DNA of 64,000 nt. Origin: Rotaria sordida (Eukaryota > Rotifera > Eurotatoria > Philodinida > Philodinidae). This document shows, in pieces, positions 9,485-22,100 of this stretch. The notes under the pieces were generated by a model. That model was not told the origin of the DNA. It saw nothing but the letters and a program-made list of their open reading frames with translations, and did not search any database. How positions within the stretch are numbered: position 1 is the stretch's first letter; each line of letters begins with the position of its first letter. The translations under genes and the position numbers were made by a program. The stretch lies in the NCBI GenBank assembly GCA_905250125.1, contig CAJNOL010001029.1:1-64000 (forward strand). The letters are read 5' to 3'.

Positions 9485-12400
9485 TTAAGTTTGAATGCAT
9501 GTGAACCTTTGTATGCGATTATTGTTTGTATCGACAACATATAAATTACCTTGATTGTCAAGTCTAACGGCAGAGGGAGAACTTAATGAGGAGGCACCAA
9601 TGCCAGCTGTTTCAGTTCCGGCAATGGTAGTACCAACTGTTTGACCAGATCTAAAAAACTGTATGCGATGGTTTCCCGTATCAGCCACATACATATTTCC
9701 CATGGAATCGAATGTTACACCAGTGGGATTGCTTAGTTGTGTTGCTGTATTACCAGAGACTCCAGTAGTACCAGCAAGAACTGTCCCTGTAGTGGCTCCT
9801 ATAACCCAACGAACAATATTGTGCGCCCCACTATTAGCAATCACTAGACTATTTGATGTTGAACTGAAATAGATACCATTTGGAGAGTTCAACTGAGTAT
9901 TGGCATTTCCACCTGTATTACCACCAGCAACTCTAGTAACAGTTCTTGTGGCTGGATCAATTCGTATCACACGATGAGCTCCCCTATCACTGACATAAAG
10001 TATGCCCGTGTTAGCATTACGTGTAATACGAGATGGACTGCTTAATCCTGAAAACATGCACATGTTTCAATGAAACACAACAATATTTGATGAAACTTTT
10101 CGAATGATTTCTTTCACAAAACATGGTTTCTATTCATGAGAGAGTAGTGGCGTATCCAGAATGTTTTTGAGCACTGGACAAAACCCGAGCAGAGATAGAT
10201 CGTTAACTGACGAGGGAACATATTCAACTGTCAAATCACTTTTGGACCGAGCATGTGCGCAAACGATAGATCTCAGTGAGCTATTAAATGCCCTAGAATG
10301 GTTTGATTTTCCAGCCTTCTGTTATCGAGTTATGGGCCCTTCACTTGATTTTGACTTATGGGCGTAAGATTCTTCTGAGTACCTGAATGATCGAATTTTA
10401 AACTGAAATTTTGCCCATAGATAAGGTCTTATAACCACTAGAAACTCCACAAAGTTTGAGCCAGAATGAATGTATTCTTACCAAGATATTCATATTTTAA
10501 AGAAACGCCTGTTTTGAGCTGTGTTTCAAAATAGAGACATTTTCATGAAGAGCCAATATCTCAATAAGGATGCGTTCATTCTGGCCCATACTTTGGGAAG
10601 TTTCTAGTGCTTATAAGACCTTATCTATGGGCAAAATTTCAGTTTAAAATTCGATCATTCAGGTACTCAGAAGAATCTTACGCCCCTAAGTCAAAATCAA
10701 GTAAAAGGCCCATAACTCGACAACAGAAGGCTGGAAAATCAAACCATTCTAGGACATTTAATAACTCACTGAGATCTATCGTTTGCGTACATGCCCGATC
10801 CAAAAGTGATTTGACAGTTGAATATGTTCCCTCGTTAGTTCTTCTTTTCTATTTAGCTGAAATATCTTTTTTGACTCTCTATTTTAGCTAGTTTGATTTC
10901 AAGTGACTTTTGAAGAGAAGTACATTATGTATTCTTTAACAGAAAAATAAAACAAGACAAATGTTTTCTCGATCAAAGAATAGAGGATCATCATTTGTGC
11001 ACATTATCCTCCTCTAAAACATTACCTAGAAATTGACTATTAATCGAAATTACTCTGCAATTTCTGCATTTCTTCCTCGATTTTTCATGATACATCGATG
11101 ACGTTGAAGTTATGCATTATAATCACGAAAAATACTGCTATCTTTTAGGTTGAAATCGTCGAGATTCTCATTTGAACCTCGAACTCTCCTACCTGTGTTG
11201 ACAATGGAAGTGCCTTGAACTGCTCCGGAAGACCACAATTGAATTCGGTTATTACCGGTATCTGCCACATAGATATTACCACTTGAGCCGATAACGACAC
11301 CCGCAGGGCTATTGAGCTGATTTGAACCGTTTCCCTGGGTTCCACCTGCTTGACCAGCTACTGTCGAACCAGTGGTAGCCCCCGCCAACCATCTCTGGAC
11401 TCTGTTATTTCCACTATCAGCGATATAAAGTGTATTGGATGAATCCAAAATTACATCACTAGGAGTGCGGAGCCGATTGAGTGTAACAGCAGCGGCACCA
11501 TTTCCATCACCTGCGACAGTCGTGCCTGCTGAGTTCCATTGAAGCGAACAACTGAGAGCTAAAATGATATATAGAATTTCAATGTGGAACATGCAGTGCG
11601 TGTCTTGAATTTTCGATTGATATCCATTGAACTGAAAAGATCTTTCAAGCAATACGAGTTCTCTCTTAGACTACAGCTCGCATGTCGTGGCATGAAAGTT
11701 TTTATTCGTGTTGGAATAGGAATAAGGTGTGTCTCCAATCAATCTCGAGATCATCACAACATGATGTACGTAATTAATGCAAACTTCGAGAGGATTAAAT
11801 TCAACAGCACATGGGTAAAGCAATCTCAAATTTTTGGGAACAATCGCTTTTTATCACATAATCTTTGCTATGACCATTTGTCGATTTATCAAAGTTCATC
11901 ATCATGATAAAAATGAAAGTTTCAAACATCAGAACAAAGTATTCGCGGTACTTATTGAAAATTGACGAAAACCTATATGAATAATTCCAAAATATTTATA
12001 CCATCTCGAGACATGGATTTCTCTGATAAAGTTCGCATGATATGATCAAACACATCAATTTGGTGCTTCGTACTGTATAAAGATGCGAAGAAACTGATAA
12101 ATAGGCAGCTACACACTGCATTGAATAGAAAACTCGCGACCGACTACGTCAAAGATGTTTCGGATGGCATTTAAGTTAGTTTTTGATCTGTAAGATCCTA
12201 GTGAAAATCAACGGCAAAACTAAATGATTGTTGTATCATTGCTATAGTGATTAACACGTTGATATGATCAATCAAGACGTTGACTTGATTGTTGTAAGAT
12301 CAAAAACAGAAAGAATGACTCGTGCCGATGTATCAGTCGGTTCCTGAGCAGCCCAATTCAAGTTCGAATATAGTGGATAGCTAACTACTTATTATAACTT

Positions 12401-15400
12401 CAAAAATAAATGAAGAAGAAAGGCTTCCCTGTTGAAACAGCAAAAAAAGCAAAAGATAAAAATCTTAATCTGGATTGCGATTATAACGCCAATTCTAACT
12501 ATTCGCATCTGAGATGCTTGAGAAAACACATGAAATGCTACAGTAAACAAAGGCGATCCTACACTGACCACCAGGGATGCTAGTAGCAGGACTTGTGATA
12601 CTAGTTGCACGAACTATGATGCTAGTAACATTACCAGAAATGATACGATGGTACCAACATCTCAGGTGGTGCTAGAAGAATCCAAAGTCATGCTACTATC
12701 ATTCTAGATGATGGTATCTGCAAGGTAGGCGATGGTACTAGCATCATAGATGATGCTACTTGCGTTCCAGCTACTGCTTGTAGCATGTCAGTTGTTATTT
12801 GTGGCGTCTCGAATGCTAAGGCTAGCATGTTTCACAGACCTCTAAGAGCTACATTACGTAAAACTATTAGAATTTTAAAAAATGCGAACTTGACGCTGAC
12901 ACTTTTGCGTTAATTAACTCCGATGTCAAGAATACTGAAGCATCAGTCTTACTCTTTAATACCATTGCAAAAGCATTAGAATTTTTAAGCGATACTAACA
13001 CGAGATCCCTACATGGAAGTATTCAACTCGCCAAAATACGTTTTGCCGGCGTAGATGATCCTTTATTTCAGCGTTGCGGCGCGGAGATCCGTAGTGCTCC
13101 CGAAGAACTGTGACCCATACTCGTCTCTGTGTACACAGTGATGAGAATAGTCCCAATTCGAATTGTGATTCGAATGCAAATAAAAATTTTATCTCTTGCT
13201 TTGTTATTGCTGCTTCGACAGGAGTATGCTATTCAATTGATAAATTTATAATTTATATGAGATTTATCTTTTGTTTTGTTTTGCTGCTGTGAGAGGGATG
13301 TGGTTATTTTAAAAGATTTTTTCTTTTGCCGTGTTTTGCTATTTCAACATGGAAGCTGTTTTCTTTAATTTATTATTTATATTCGAATTCGAATTAAGCG
13401 TCTATTCTATGCATGGGAAAGATTTACTTTCTAAAACGCATTTTCCACAAGCTGATGTGGGAGAAAATAAGGCAAGAATTAAGGAAAATTCGCGAATGTT
13501 GAAAGAGTAAATCTCATTCAACAGGAAAGCAAGATATTGACAAGACATTTATGGACACTGATCAATGCATATTTTGTGTCATCCAAGAAAGAAAAAGTGT
13601 ATATATCCGATAGGACAGTTATTATCCGTTTCCTTAAAAAAAAGCTGAATATTGCTATTATTTACCAATCTTAAGAGAGCATTCATACGAAAATCGGAAG
13701 TTACATCATTATACGAGTTATTGATCAAAATTTCAATTTTTGATTTTTATATGCGTTCAAAAGACCATCGTCTGAAATCATCAAACTCAAATGTTTAGCT
13801 CATTTGGATATACTAAAGTAGAGTTAGCTAATACGGACTTTTGAGTACTACCAACTTACTATCAAGACAATAGTGAAAAATCGTCCCACAAATGTTTATT
13901 AGGATTATGCTTCAAGAAGTAAGAAAATGTTTTCCTGCAATAAACTAAAAGAGAAAACATTGATAGATGACACAAAATGAGCTATTTGAATTATTATATG
14001 CCATATGTTTACTGCGGTTTTGTGGTTCAACATGTGTGAGAAATGTTACAATTTATGAGTCTAAAACGGCCGATGTTTAACAGTATATTTGCTGTCATTT
14101 TTTTGTAAATCAAAAAACATCAAATTGAAATTTTTTATACATTCTGTAACTTTTCATTCTCTATATAACAGTAAAAAAATATTGAAATAAAGAAGTTTAC
14201 CTTCGAGATGAAACAGAGTTCACACCTCTCTCTCTTTTACATTGTTATTTTTGATGATTTTTAAAAGAAATAAAACATTTTTAGCAGTTTTCATTGCCGT
14301 GATATGATTGTAAAGCAATATAAATATAACATTTGAAATCAGCGTCTAAAATTGTATTGAGTTAAATACATTTTAGAAAAATTTTTTCCTATGAAAAATT
14401 AACCTCCAGGGACTATGGGGCTAAACTTCAATCAAACACAGTGATGCGGAGACTACAGGTAAATCTTTTATAGAAAAAACACATCGCTAAAAGGTATTTA
14501 ACTCGATGTAGATTTTTATGTTAATTTCAAATGTCACATTTATATTGCTGTGCGATCGTGTCATCACAATGAGAACCGCGAAAAATGTTTGTTTTTGTTT
14601 TGAAAAATCATCAAAAATAACAATGTAAGAGAGAAATGTGAACTCTGTTTCCTCTCGAAGATAAACTGTTTTTTTTCAATACTTTTTTTACTGTTGTATA
14701 CAGGATAAAAAGTAACAGAATGTATAAAAAAAATTCAATTTGATGTTTTTTGATTTAAAAAAAAATGGCAGCAAATATGCTGTCCAATATCGACTTATAT
14801 GAACTCATAAATTGTAATCTTTCTCACATATGTTGAACCATAAAGCTCCAGTAAAAATATGGTATGTAATAGTTTAAGTAGCTCATTGTATTTCAGTTAT
14901 CGATGTTCTCTCTTTTAGTATATTGCACGAAAATATTCTCTGACTCATTGAAGCATAATCTTGATAAACATCTATGTGATGATCCTTGACTCTTGTCTTG
15001 ATAGTAAGTTGATAGTACTCAAAAGTCAGTATTAGCTAATTTTACTACAGTACATCCAACTGAGTTAAAAATTTCCGTTTGATGGTTTCAGACGGTAGTC
15101 TTTCCAACACACATAAAAAAACCAAAACTTTTAATTTTGNNNNNNNNNNNNNNNNNNNNNNNNNNNNNNNNNNNNNNNNNNNNNNNNNNNNNNNNNNNNN
15201 NNNNNNNNNNNNNNNNNNNNNNNNNNNNNNNNNNNNNNNCGGTAGTCTTTCCAACACACATAAAAAAACCAAAACTTTTAATTTTGATCAGCACCGCGGT
15301 GCCTCGGTTCCCTCATGAACGCTCTCTTAAGAAATTTAATAGTCAAAATCGAGTTTTTTTTCGAGAACTTTCATTTATAACATCGTAAAGTCTTACGACT

Positions 15401-17884
15401 TCTTTCTATACTATTATAAAAATTATTCACAATATGTTTTGTATGCAAAGCTTAAAATATGTGCATAATCTACTATCAAGTTTGCATTAATCCTTCATTC
15501 AAGGAAGATGTCTCAGGACATTTGTTTTGAGAGATGTTTTTACCATTGCAGGATCTTAAAACTTTTAATAACCTACTCTTTTACTCTTTTGATACTCTCT
15601 TAATTATTCTTCACTGATCAACTGACAGTTCACTTTTGTTTTATATTTTATTGCTTCTTCTATTGATGCATCATATCTCATTCTAGCGAATCTATACCTT
15701 GTTTTCCAGATTGTAACAATTCGAGCTCGAAAGAACTAGCTTATGGTTCTTCTAATCTGATTGATTAATTCTATTTGCTTAGCACTTTTTAGATTATGTT
15801 GTAATACTTTTTCCCAACTACTAATATCGTCGATATTATTCTGATAAAGTACCTCACAGTACTTTGTTAAAACTAACTCTGTTGTCGATCTGACTGTCAT
15901 AATATGAGATTGAGAACCAGATTAATTTCTCCGAGTGGAAACTAGTGAATCAGATTCATTTCTAGCAACTGAAATTGGTTAACTATTTCATCACGTCTAA
16001 ACTAATATAAAGCTGTTATGGTTTGATTCCTTTCTAATGTTGAATCTGTTATGATAAAAGATTTGAAGCTTGTATTCTAAACCCTGTATTTCTTATCATT
16101 ATATTATAATTTCTCTTATTTCTTTCGACTGAAATATGTAAACTTGCATTGAAGAAAACAAACAATTATTTGATAGAACTAGTTTTTAAAGTTTTTCTTT
16201 CTGATTTCCTCCAGCTATTCCAGTTCTGCTGTCAGGCAAAAGTTCATCACATTTTCAAAACAGAAACAAAAGAAATCATGTGTTTATTTAAATGATAATG
16301 TGATTATTATCTGAATGAAATGATTTATTATCAAAAACAACTGAAATTTTATGCGACCTCTCGAATGGTTACCTTTAAACCAAACTATTATCTGCTTACA
16401 GAGTTTTATATGACATTCTTAGATAATCGATGCTTCTGATTCCTTTAGTTATAATTATGGATGACAATTTATTCTTATGTTATGTTATTTATAACAATGA
16501 AAAAAAAAAGTTGTTGTTGTCTATAGCAATAAAAAAAATTATTTTTTTTTAATAATAGGAAAATTTGAAGAACATCTTGAAAGCATCAGTGACGACTGCT
16601 TGTTCTTTTATGATCATTGTCTAACTTACTGGATGTAAATCCCATTAAATTCGTTTCGGACCTAGAGTTCTAGAAAAAAACTACTTGACCTTCTAAACTA
16701 ATATGATTTATTACTATTTTGAGCTAATATTTTGAGTGTATGTAGCTTTCAGAAAACACTAATTATAAGCATCACTCTGAGCAATAACACATAAACTCTA
16801 GACTTCATCAATTACCAAATTGTATCTTAGTAAATGAGTGCTTTCAAGATTTTCTTCAAGTTGAAACTTGAGTTTTTCAAAAAATGAAAAGTTATCTGTT
16901 TTTTTTTCTATTATTTGAAACCAATGACTTTTTTTGCTATTATTATAGATAATAATAACTCTTTTTGTTATTATTATGATGACTTTAACAATAACCTTTC
17001 AAAACAGCAACTAAGAAGGTGCGCACTTCCTTTTAGTTGTTTGAACTCATCTAGAGATTATATTTCGCGAAGTGTGCATACCATTATGAGGTTGTTTCAA
17101 TCGCTGTTCATTTTATGCTTGGCGAAATATGAAGCGAAATATAGAAAGTTCTATTGTCTTGTGATGAAAAGCAAATTGTATGGTCACAGCTAGCGTGATT
17201 CTCTCTGATTAAGAAATCAATTCAAGCAAAATACACGATATATATTCAATCGGAAACCATTTTCAGTATTGATATTTTTATAAGTGGAAAATTGAAATTG
17301 ATTAACTGCATACTAGTAAAGTAAAGTAAAGTAAGTGACATAAGCTAGGAGGTAATAAAAGTTTTGTGTAATTTATCACAAGTTGTATCATAATGAGACT
17401 TTCTTATGTTGTTTGAAATAGTTTCATGAAAAAATGACAGAAATAAAGGAGATCTATATCGAATGACGGATACTTATGCTAAAAATCATGAAGCAAGAAC
17501 AGCAAAACTTTCATATTTTGTTATTATTTCTTGCAATCCTATACGTGCAGATTAATATGATAAATCCCGAAGTGTCCTTGAATGAATCAGATTAAAATAG
17601 AACTTGATATGGAGGCTCACACATAGAAAATCATAGTGATCAGACAACTAACCTCTTGTTATGGATGTTGTCGGGTTAGCAGAAAGGATGATTATGATGC
17701 TTGGAGGTGTTGTCTCTGTTGTGGTTGTCGTCGTAAAGGGAATTAAATTTTCGTTGCTATTGTTTAGTCCAATACCCAACCCTAAACCTAGCGCCATGCC
17801 AATTATCACTAGAGTAATGCCAACTCCGACAGCTATTACTAAAGATAAAGGCTGCCAAATATTAGTTTTTGTTGATGCGACCAT
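9485..17884 (-). CDS. Membrane-anchored NHL-repeat beta-propeller protein (three exons)
   Basis: Proposed exons on the minus strand: 17884-17653, 11558-11193 and 10047-9485, joining to 386 residues in frame. Exon 1 has a short cytoplasmic tail, a transmembrane helix near residues 14-40 (rich in V, I, G, L) and a Thr run (TTTTTTETTPP) that forms an extracellular stalk. Exons 2-3 start CSLQWNSAGTTVAG and carry six NHL units, each like SPxGVxxDxxGNxYVADTGNNRIQ, enough for a six-blade propeller. Splice phases match at both junctions (phase 1). The exon 2-3 junction is secure. The link to exon 1 crosses 6.1 kb with an assembly gap and is inferred from phase, strand and the typical TM/Thr-rich/NHL order; extra exons may be missing. 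NHL propellers bind proteins, RNA or ligands; the partner here is unknown. Introns carry inverted repeats at 10.2-10.8 and 13.7-15.3 kb. Confidence 0.75.
10205..10840. repeat. Long inverted repeat (fold-back element) in NHL intron 2
   Basis: Left arm about 10205-10471 and right arm about 10577-10840 are reverse complements at high identity by eye (more than 90 percent). Examples are AACTGACGAGGGAACATATT on the left and the complement of AATATGTTCCCTCGTTAGTT on the right. Similarity continues more weakly toward the centre near 10525. ORFs in both arms are mirror images and not genes. The transcript of the intron could fold into a hairpin of about 265 bp. Confidence 0.85.
12400..13400. repeat. 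Related copies of a short repeat in opposite orientations
   Basis: The sequence at about 12405-12510 read on the minus strand resembles 13140-13250 on the plus strand: both contain forms of ATTCGAATTGTGATTCGAAT-like and AATTTTTATCTCTTGCTTT-like words. A third, partial version lies at about 13310-13375 in direct orientation. Divergence is substantial. They lie in NHL intron 1. Confidence 0.45.
12560..12810 (-). other. Decayed Thr-Ser-Ile coding-like repeat
   Basis: On the minus strand the words ACTAGCATC, ACTAGTATCAC and GGTACCATC recur many times. In one frame they read as runs of Thr-Ser-Ile, interrupted by stops and indels. It sits on the same strand between the Thr-rich exon 1 and the propeller exons of the NHL gene, so it may be a dead or mutated Thr/Ser-rich stalk exon. 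It may also be a simple minisatellite. Confidence 0.4.
13715..15300. repeat. Very long imperfect palindrome in NHL intron 1
   Basis: The left arm (about 13715-14412) and right arm (about 14450-15300) are inverted copies at roughly 80-85 percent identity. Matching landmarks are GACTTTTGAGTACTACCAAC at about 13840 with the complement of GTTGATAGTACTCAAAAGTC at about 15010, and ACATTGTTATTTTTGATGAT with its complement near 14610. The spacer is only about 40 bp. The right arm is longer than the left by about 147 bp, exactly the assembly gap plus the duplicated flank. Confidence 0.85.
15140..15239. other. Assembly gap, exactly 100 N
   Basis: One hundred N bases. The 47 bases before the gap (15093-15139) are identical to the 47 bases after it (15240-15286), so the two contigs probably overlap and the gap is an artefact. 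ORFs across it are meaningless. Confidence 0.97.
17318..17335. repeat. (GTAAA)n short microsatellite
   Basis: Three to four copies of AGTAA/GTAAA in a row inside NHL intron 1. No other significance seen. Confidence 0.5.
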
Positions 17885-17926
17885 TGAAGGAGTCTTTATA
17901 ATGATTAAAGACAAATAAACAATATA

Positions 17927-17933
17927 CTTTATA
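17927..17933 (-). promoter_or_regulatory. Candidate TATA box of the NHL gene
   Basis: TATAAAG on the minus strand, about 43 bp upstream of the proposed ATG at 17884. The spacing suits a short leader. In AT-rich DNA this is weak evidence. Confidence 0.3.
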
Positions 17934-19189
17934 CAAAGGTAATTAAGCCTGTTTTTTTTGCTTTTTCTTTGATTGTGATGCGTTCTATATTTAACGTCCA
18001 GATACGACTATTTATATACACATGGAGAAAAGAGAGAGAAGAGGATCTATCCGCCACCTTTGATGTGTTGGCATATTTTTTATAAAAAAAAATGCACTTT
18101 GACGAGTTTTATCCATCTCCATTCTTTGTGGTGATGTTAAGGTGTATTTGCAACACACATACATATGTGTACGTATGTTAATTGTCTTTTTCTCTTCTTT
18201 TTTATGCTATGTTGGCTCATTGTTTATACGTATTGAATGCTTTCTTTCATTATCTGAATAAAACAAAAGCGAGTTAGTCATTCTCTCATACACATACCAT
18301 TGCTGATTTATATTTACCTTTGATCACAAAGCTTTCATTCTGAAATCAACATTTTTTCGATAGTGCGGCAAATATCTTGATTGTTGTTTGCATTTGGCTA
18401 ATCACTTTGTCTTCGAGGATTATCTGCACAGATAATTTCTTTCTTGAAAAAGGCTAAAATAGCTACATAGAACTATGTAAAAGTGGTGGCGGAGGTATTA
18501 TATTTTCGTATAGAAAGGTCAAGAAAACTTTGTCTTGATATGCAGTGATCGTAAAAACAATGGTCTATTTTTCTATGATATTTGATTATTCTTTAGCTAA
18601 TATCATAATAATCACATTTCAATAGGAACTGTTTCTTATGATATATAACTATAACATTAGATTACATTGTCTTCTTTGTGTATTCTTCTTTTACTCTTCT
18701 CCTCTCTTTTTTTTTTGTTCTTTCTCATCTATACAAATGCCTAACCGTCCATAGACAGATTATTGTTCTGTTTGATGTGTATAACTGTTGACAAACACAA
18801 AATAACTTTTTACTAAATTTTTAAAACTAGGACATTGCATAGAATTGTTTTAGAAGACAATTAAACTTCATAGAAGATATCTTACAATCGATGATGTTCA
18901 ATTGTTCTAATTATTGATTCATAACATTATATGTAATTTAATCGTTTGATTTATTTCTATGACAAATTTTATTCTTCAATGATTTATTTTATTTACATCC
19001 AAAAATCTATTTACATATCTGTATTTGACTGGAATATGTATTATAATAAGCACTATCATCATTATCATTCGATAAAAAAAAAGAATGAAGAAAATCTGAC
19101 ATTGAAAGAGAGAGAGAGAAAGGAAAAAAATGATCCATTGGATCTACAATTATAAACAGAAAATTACATTTAAACGAATATCAAATCGA
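17934..19189. other. Intergenic region between NHL and GEN1 genes
   Basis: Upstream of the NHL gene and downstream of GEN1. It is AT-rich with pyrimidine-rich stretches near 18660-18730. The short plus-strand ORF near 18946-19155 is low complexity. No gene seen. Confidence 0.5.
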
Positions 19190-22100
19190 TTAAATAGCTG
19201 TCCGTTGTCGAATTCGATCCCAAAGTGGAAGAGGCAAAACATCTTTATAATCATCATCATCATCATCATCATCAGTATTATCGGAAGATGATAATTGAAG
19301 TATATGATCATGGTTTTTGTGTTTCTGTTTCATTGATTTATTGACAAAAACGTTGGTTATTTCGCATTCATCATTATTGAATGGATGTTTTTCACGTAAA
19401 AGAATATCTAATACATCAAGTGACAATGATGTATTTAATAAAGTAATAGGTTTTTGAGCTATAAGAAAAAGAAAACAAATCAAAATAATCATTTGAAATA
19501 TTTTTTTTAAAAAAAGTCCTTCTCATGATCTTCTATAGGTCTCTCAAAAATTTTCTTACTATGAATAACCATATCTGATTGAGTATGATGTTTAATTGGT
19601 CGTGATTTTGATTTTTTCAATAAATTTATATTTCCAATAGATTTTTGTAATACACCAAGAACATCAATATTAATTGATGTTGATAATGCAGCCATTGTTG
19701 GTCGATGATTAAATTTAGTATGTTTTTTTTTTGATATTGTTTTTATTATTGGAATTTCACATGTTTCATTTTGAATCATACTTAATAGATCTAGTGACAT
19801 TGATGTTGATGCAGCAATTTGTGTTGATGGTTGTTTTAGTTTTTTTTTCTTTATTATTGGTTTATTATCATTAATAACTTTTGTCATTGTTGTTGTTGTT
19901 TTCTTCGGTTTTTTTGATTTTGATATAGGTACTTCAAATGTATTGACTATATCAGGATAAGCATGACGAAATAAATCAGCTGGTTCAATAGTAATTAATT
20001 TTTCTTCGTCTTCTTCATCATCATTATCTAATACCATAAGTGATAAATTTGACATTTGATCTTCAACTGTTTTTGTTGATGATAAATTATTTTGTTTCCA
20101 TTCGACTTCATAATATTGTTTTGATTGTCGAATACGACTTCTTTTTATAGAGATGGGTTGAAATATGATTGTATCAGATAATGAAAGTATATCATTAACA
20201 TCAAGTTCAAGCATATTAAGATGATAAAGAATTTGAAAACGAGTTAACAATGGAAAAACCTTTGAAATAAAATATTAAGTAATAACTAATGTGTTGGTTT
20301 AAACTATTATAAAATGATATGAGAAGTTTAGTTATCTTCTTTGTTAAAATCTAACGAAGAAACCACTTGAACTGATACCTACTGTTTGAGTTCACCAAAG
20401 AGACCTCAATAAAACTAGAAAAATGAAATTCAGTAAAAAATGGTCATAACTTGGCTCCAAAAAACCCATGGGCACGAACACGTTTAGGATTTTTGTAATC
20501 TTATCGAGACCTCATGGTAAATTCAATCTGAATTCAAACAGGGGGTGTCATTTCAGGTAGTTTTCTCGTAAGATATAACATCCAGTGTATATACGTTGGA
20601 GATATGTAAGCGATGCATTGATTAGCGATAGTGACTAGGATTATTTTTTTAAATTTTCATAGTTCTGAGAACCTCTCAAATGGAAAGTGACGATAAAGAA
20701 CATACTGATAAAAAAATTCGATAGTAATAGTATCGAAAAATGATCTTAAGGTCAAAAATTTCATAAAATTCTTAAAGTCAGTATCGTAGTCATCCTCAGG
20801 AATGTACATTAGAAAAACTAATTTTCGAATTTCGACTTGAAATTTTCCATCAAGACAAACATTAATGAGAATAGTTTATTGTGAAAGTTTCAGTTCTTCC
20901 TCTTGGCTATGTCTTAGTTTCTTGGTTTGATTGAGGGTGTCTACAACATTAGTTTATAAGATATAATATCTTCGTAACAATAAGATCAGAGTCAATCACT
21001 TGCTCGAATCTACCTGATGCCGCATAGTTTCGAATTCAAAGCGATTAATCGGTTGCAAGACTTCCCTCATCAGCTAGTCGAGTTAACCTTTAATAAAAGT
21101 TTCAATTTTTTATACAAAGATTGGTAATAATCTCGTTTTCAGTATAAATAAAAAAAAAAGTTAATATTTTACCTTAATAAATGTATAAGATTCAATCCAA
21201 TCAAGTTTCTTTTTCATATATAATTGAAGTTGTTTAAGTCGTACTGGTTTTAACCATTTAATTGATGCAATTGATGTAATAAGAGGTAAATTATCTAATT
21301 CTAATGATGAATATTCTTTAATAATTTTATCAAAATGTTTAATATTTTTATTATTATCTTTTAATATATTTAAAATTTTTTGTTCATATTTATTTTGTGG
21401 ATTATTACGTAATAAAATTGTACGTATATAATCAACAGGATCAATATGTGATGGTATTGATTGAAGAAATTTTAAAGCATTTTCACGACCAATACCTTGT
21501 ATACCTTGACTATCATAATCAGAACCAAGAAGTAATGCAAGTGCTAATAGAGAACGTTGATTAAGATGACAATTTAATTCAATTTCACGTCGATCATAAA
21601 TATCAAATGAAATTGACTAAAATAAAAAAAATCTTTCAAATAATTGATCATGTAGTTTTTTTTTCCAAGATAAGTTACCTTTATATCGATACCAAAATTT
21701 CTAATAATCGTCTTAGCACCATATACAAAACAATCACTATCATTAGTAATAACAACATCTACGATCTGAAATACTTTTAAATAATGAAAAAAAGAAAGAT
21801 AGATCTATTAATTGATTTCTTACATTCATTTGATTTAATTGTGCACACAATTTTTCTGCTTCACCATCTGCTCGTATGATCGGTAAACCAAGATAATTAA
21901 GTAATTCTGAACACTATATTTTTCAAAAAAAAAATAATAATTAAAATAAATTATTTAAAAAACAAAAAAAAAAAAAGAACATTCTTACTTCATTAATTAA
22001 TACATTGAAACCTGAACGAGTTTGATCGGTTGTTTTATTTTTCGATGCTAATCGTTTTGTAATAACATCTAATTTTAAATCAGTTATCTTGGTTGAATCA

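Noticed and set aside
10161..10891. Two ORFs on the plus strand (68 and 94 codons)
   Set aside because: They lie in the arms of the fold-back element and are partly mirror images of each other, inside an NHL intron.
15045..15388. Four ORFs spanning the N gap
   Set aside because: Artefacts of translating Ns and of the duplicated 47-bp flank.
16915..17193. 92-codon plus-strand ORF
   Set aside because: Composition is Asn/Tyr/Phe-rich as expected from AT-rich DNA. It has no motif and lies within the NHL intron on the other strand.
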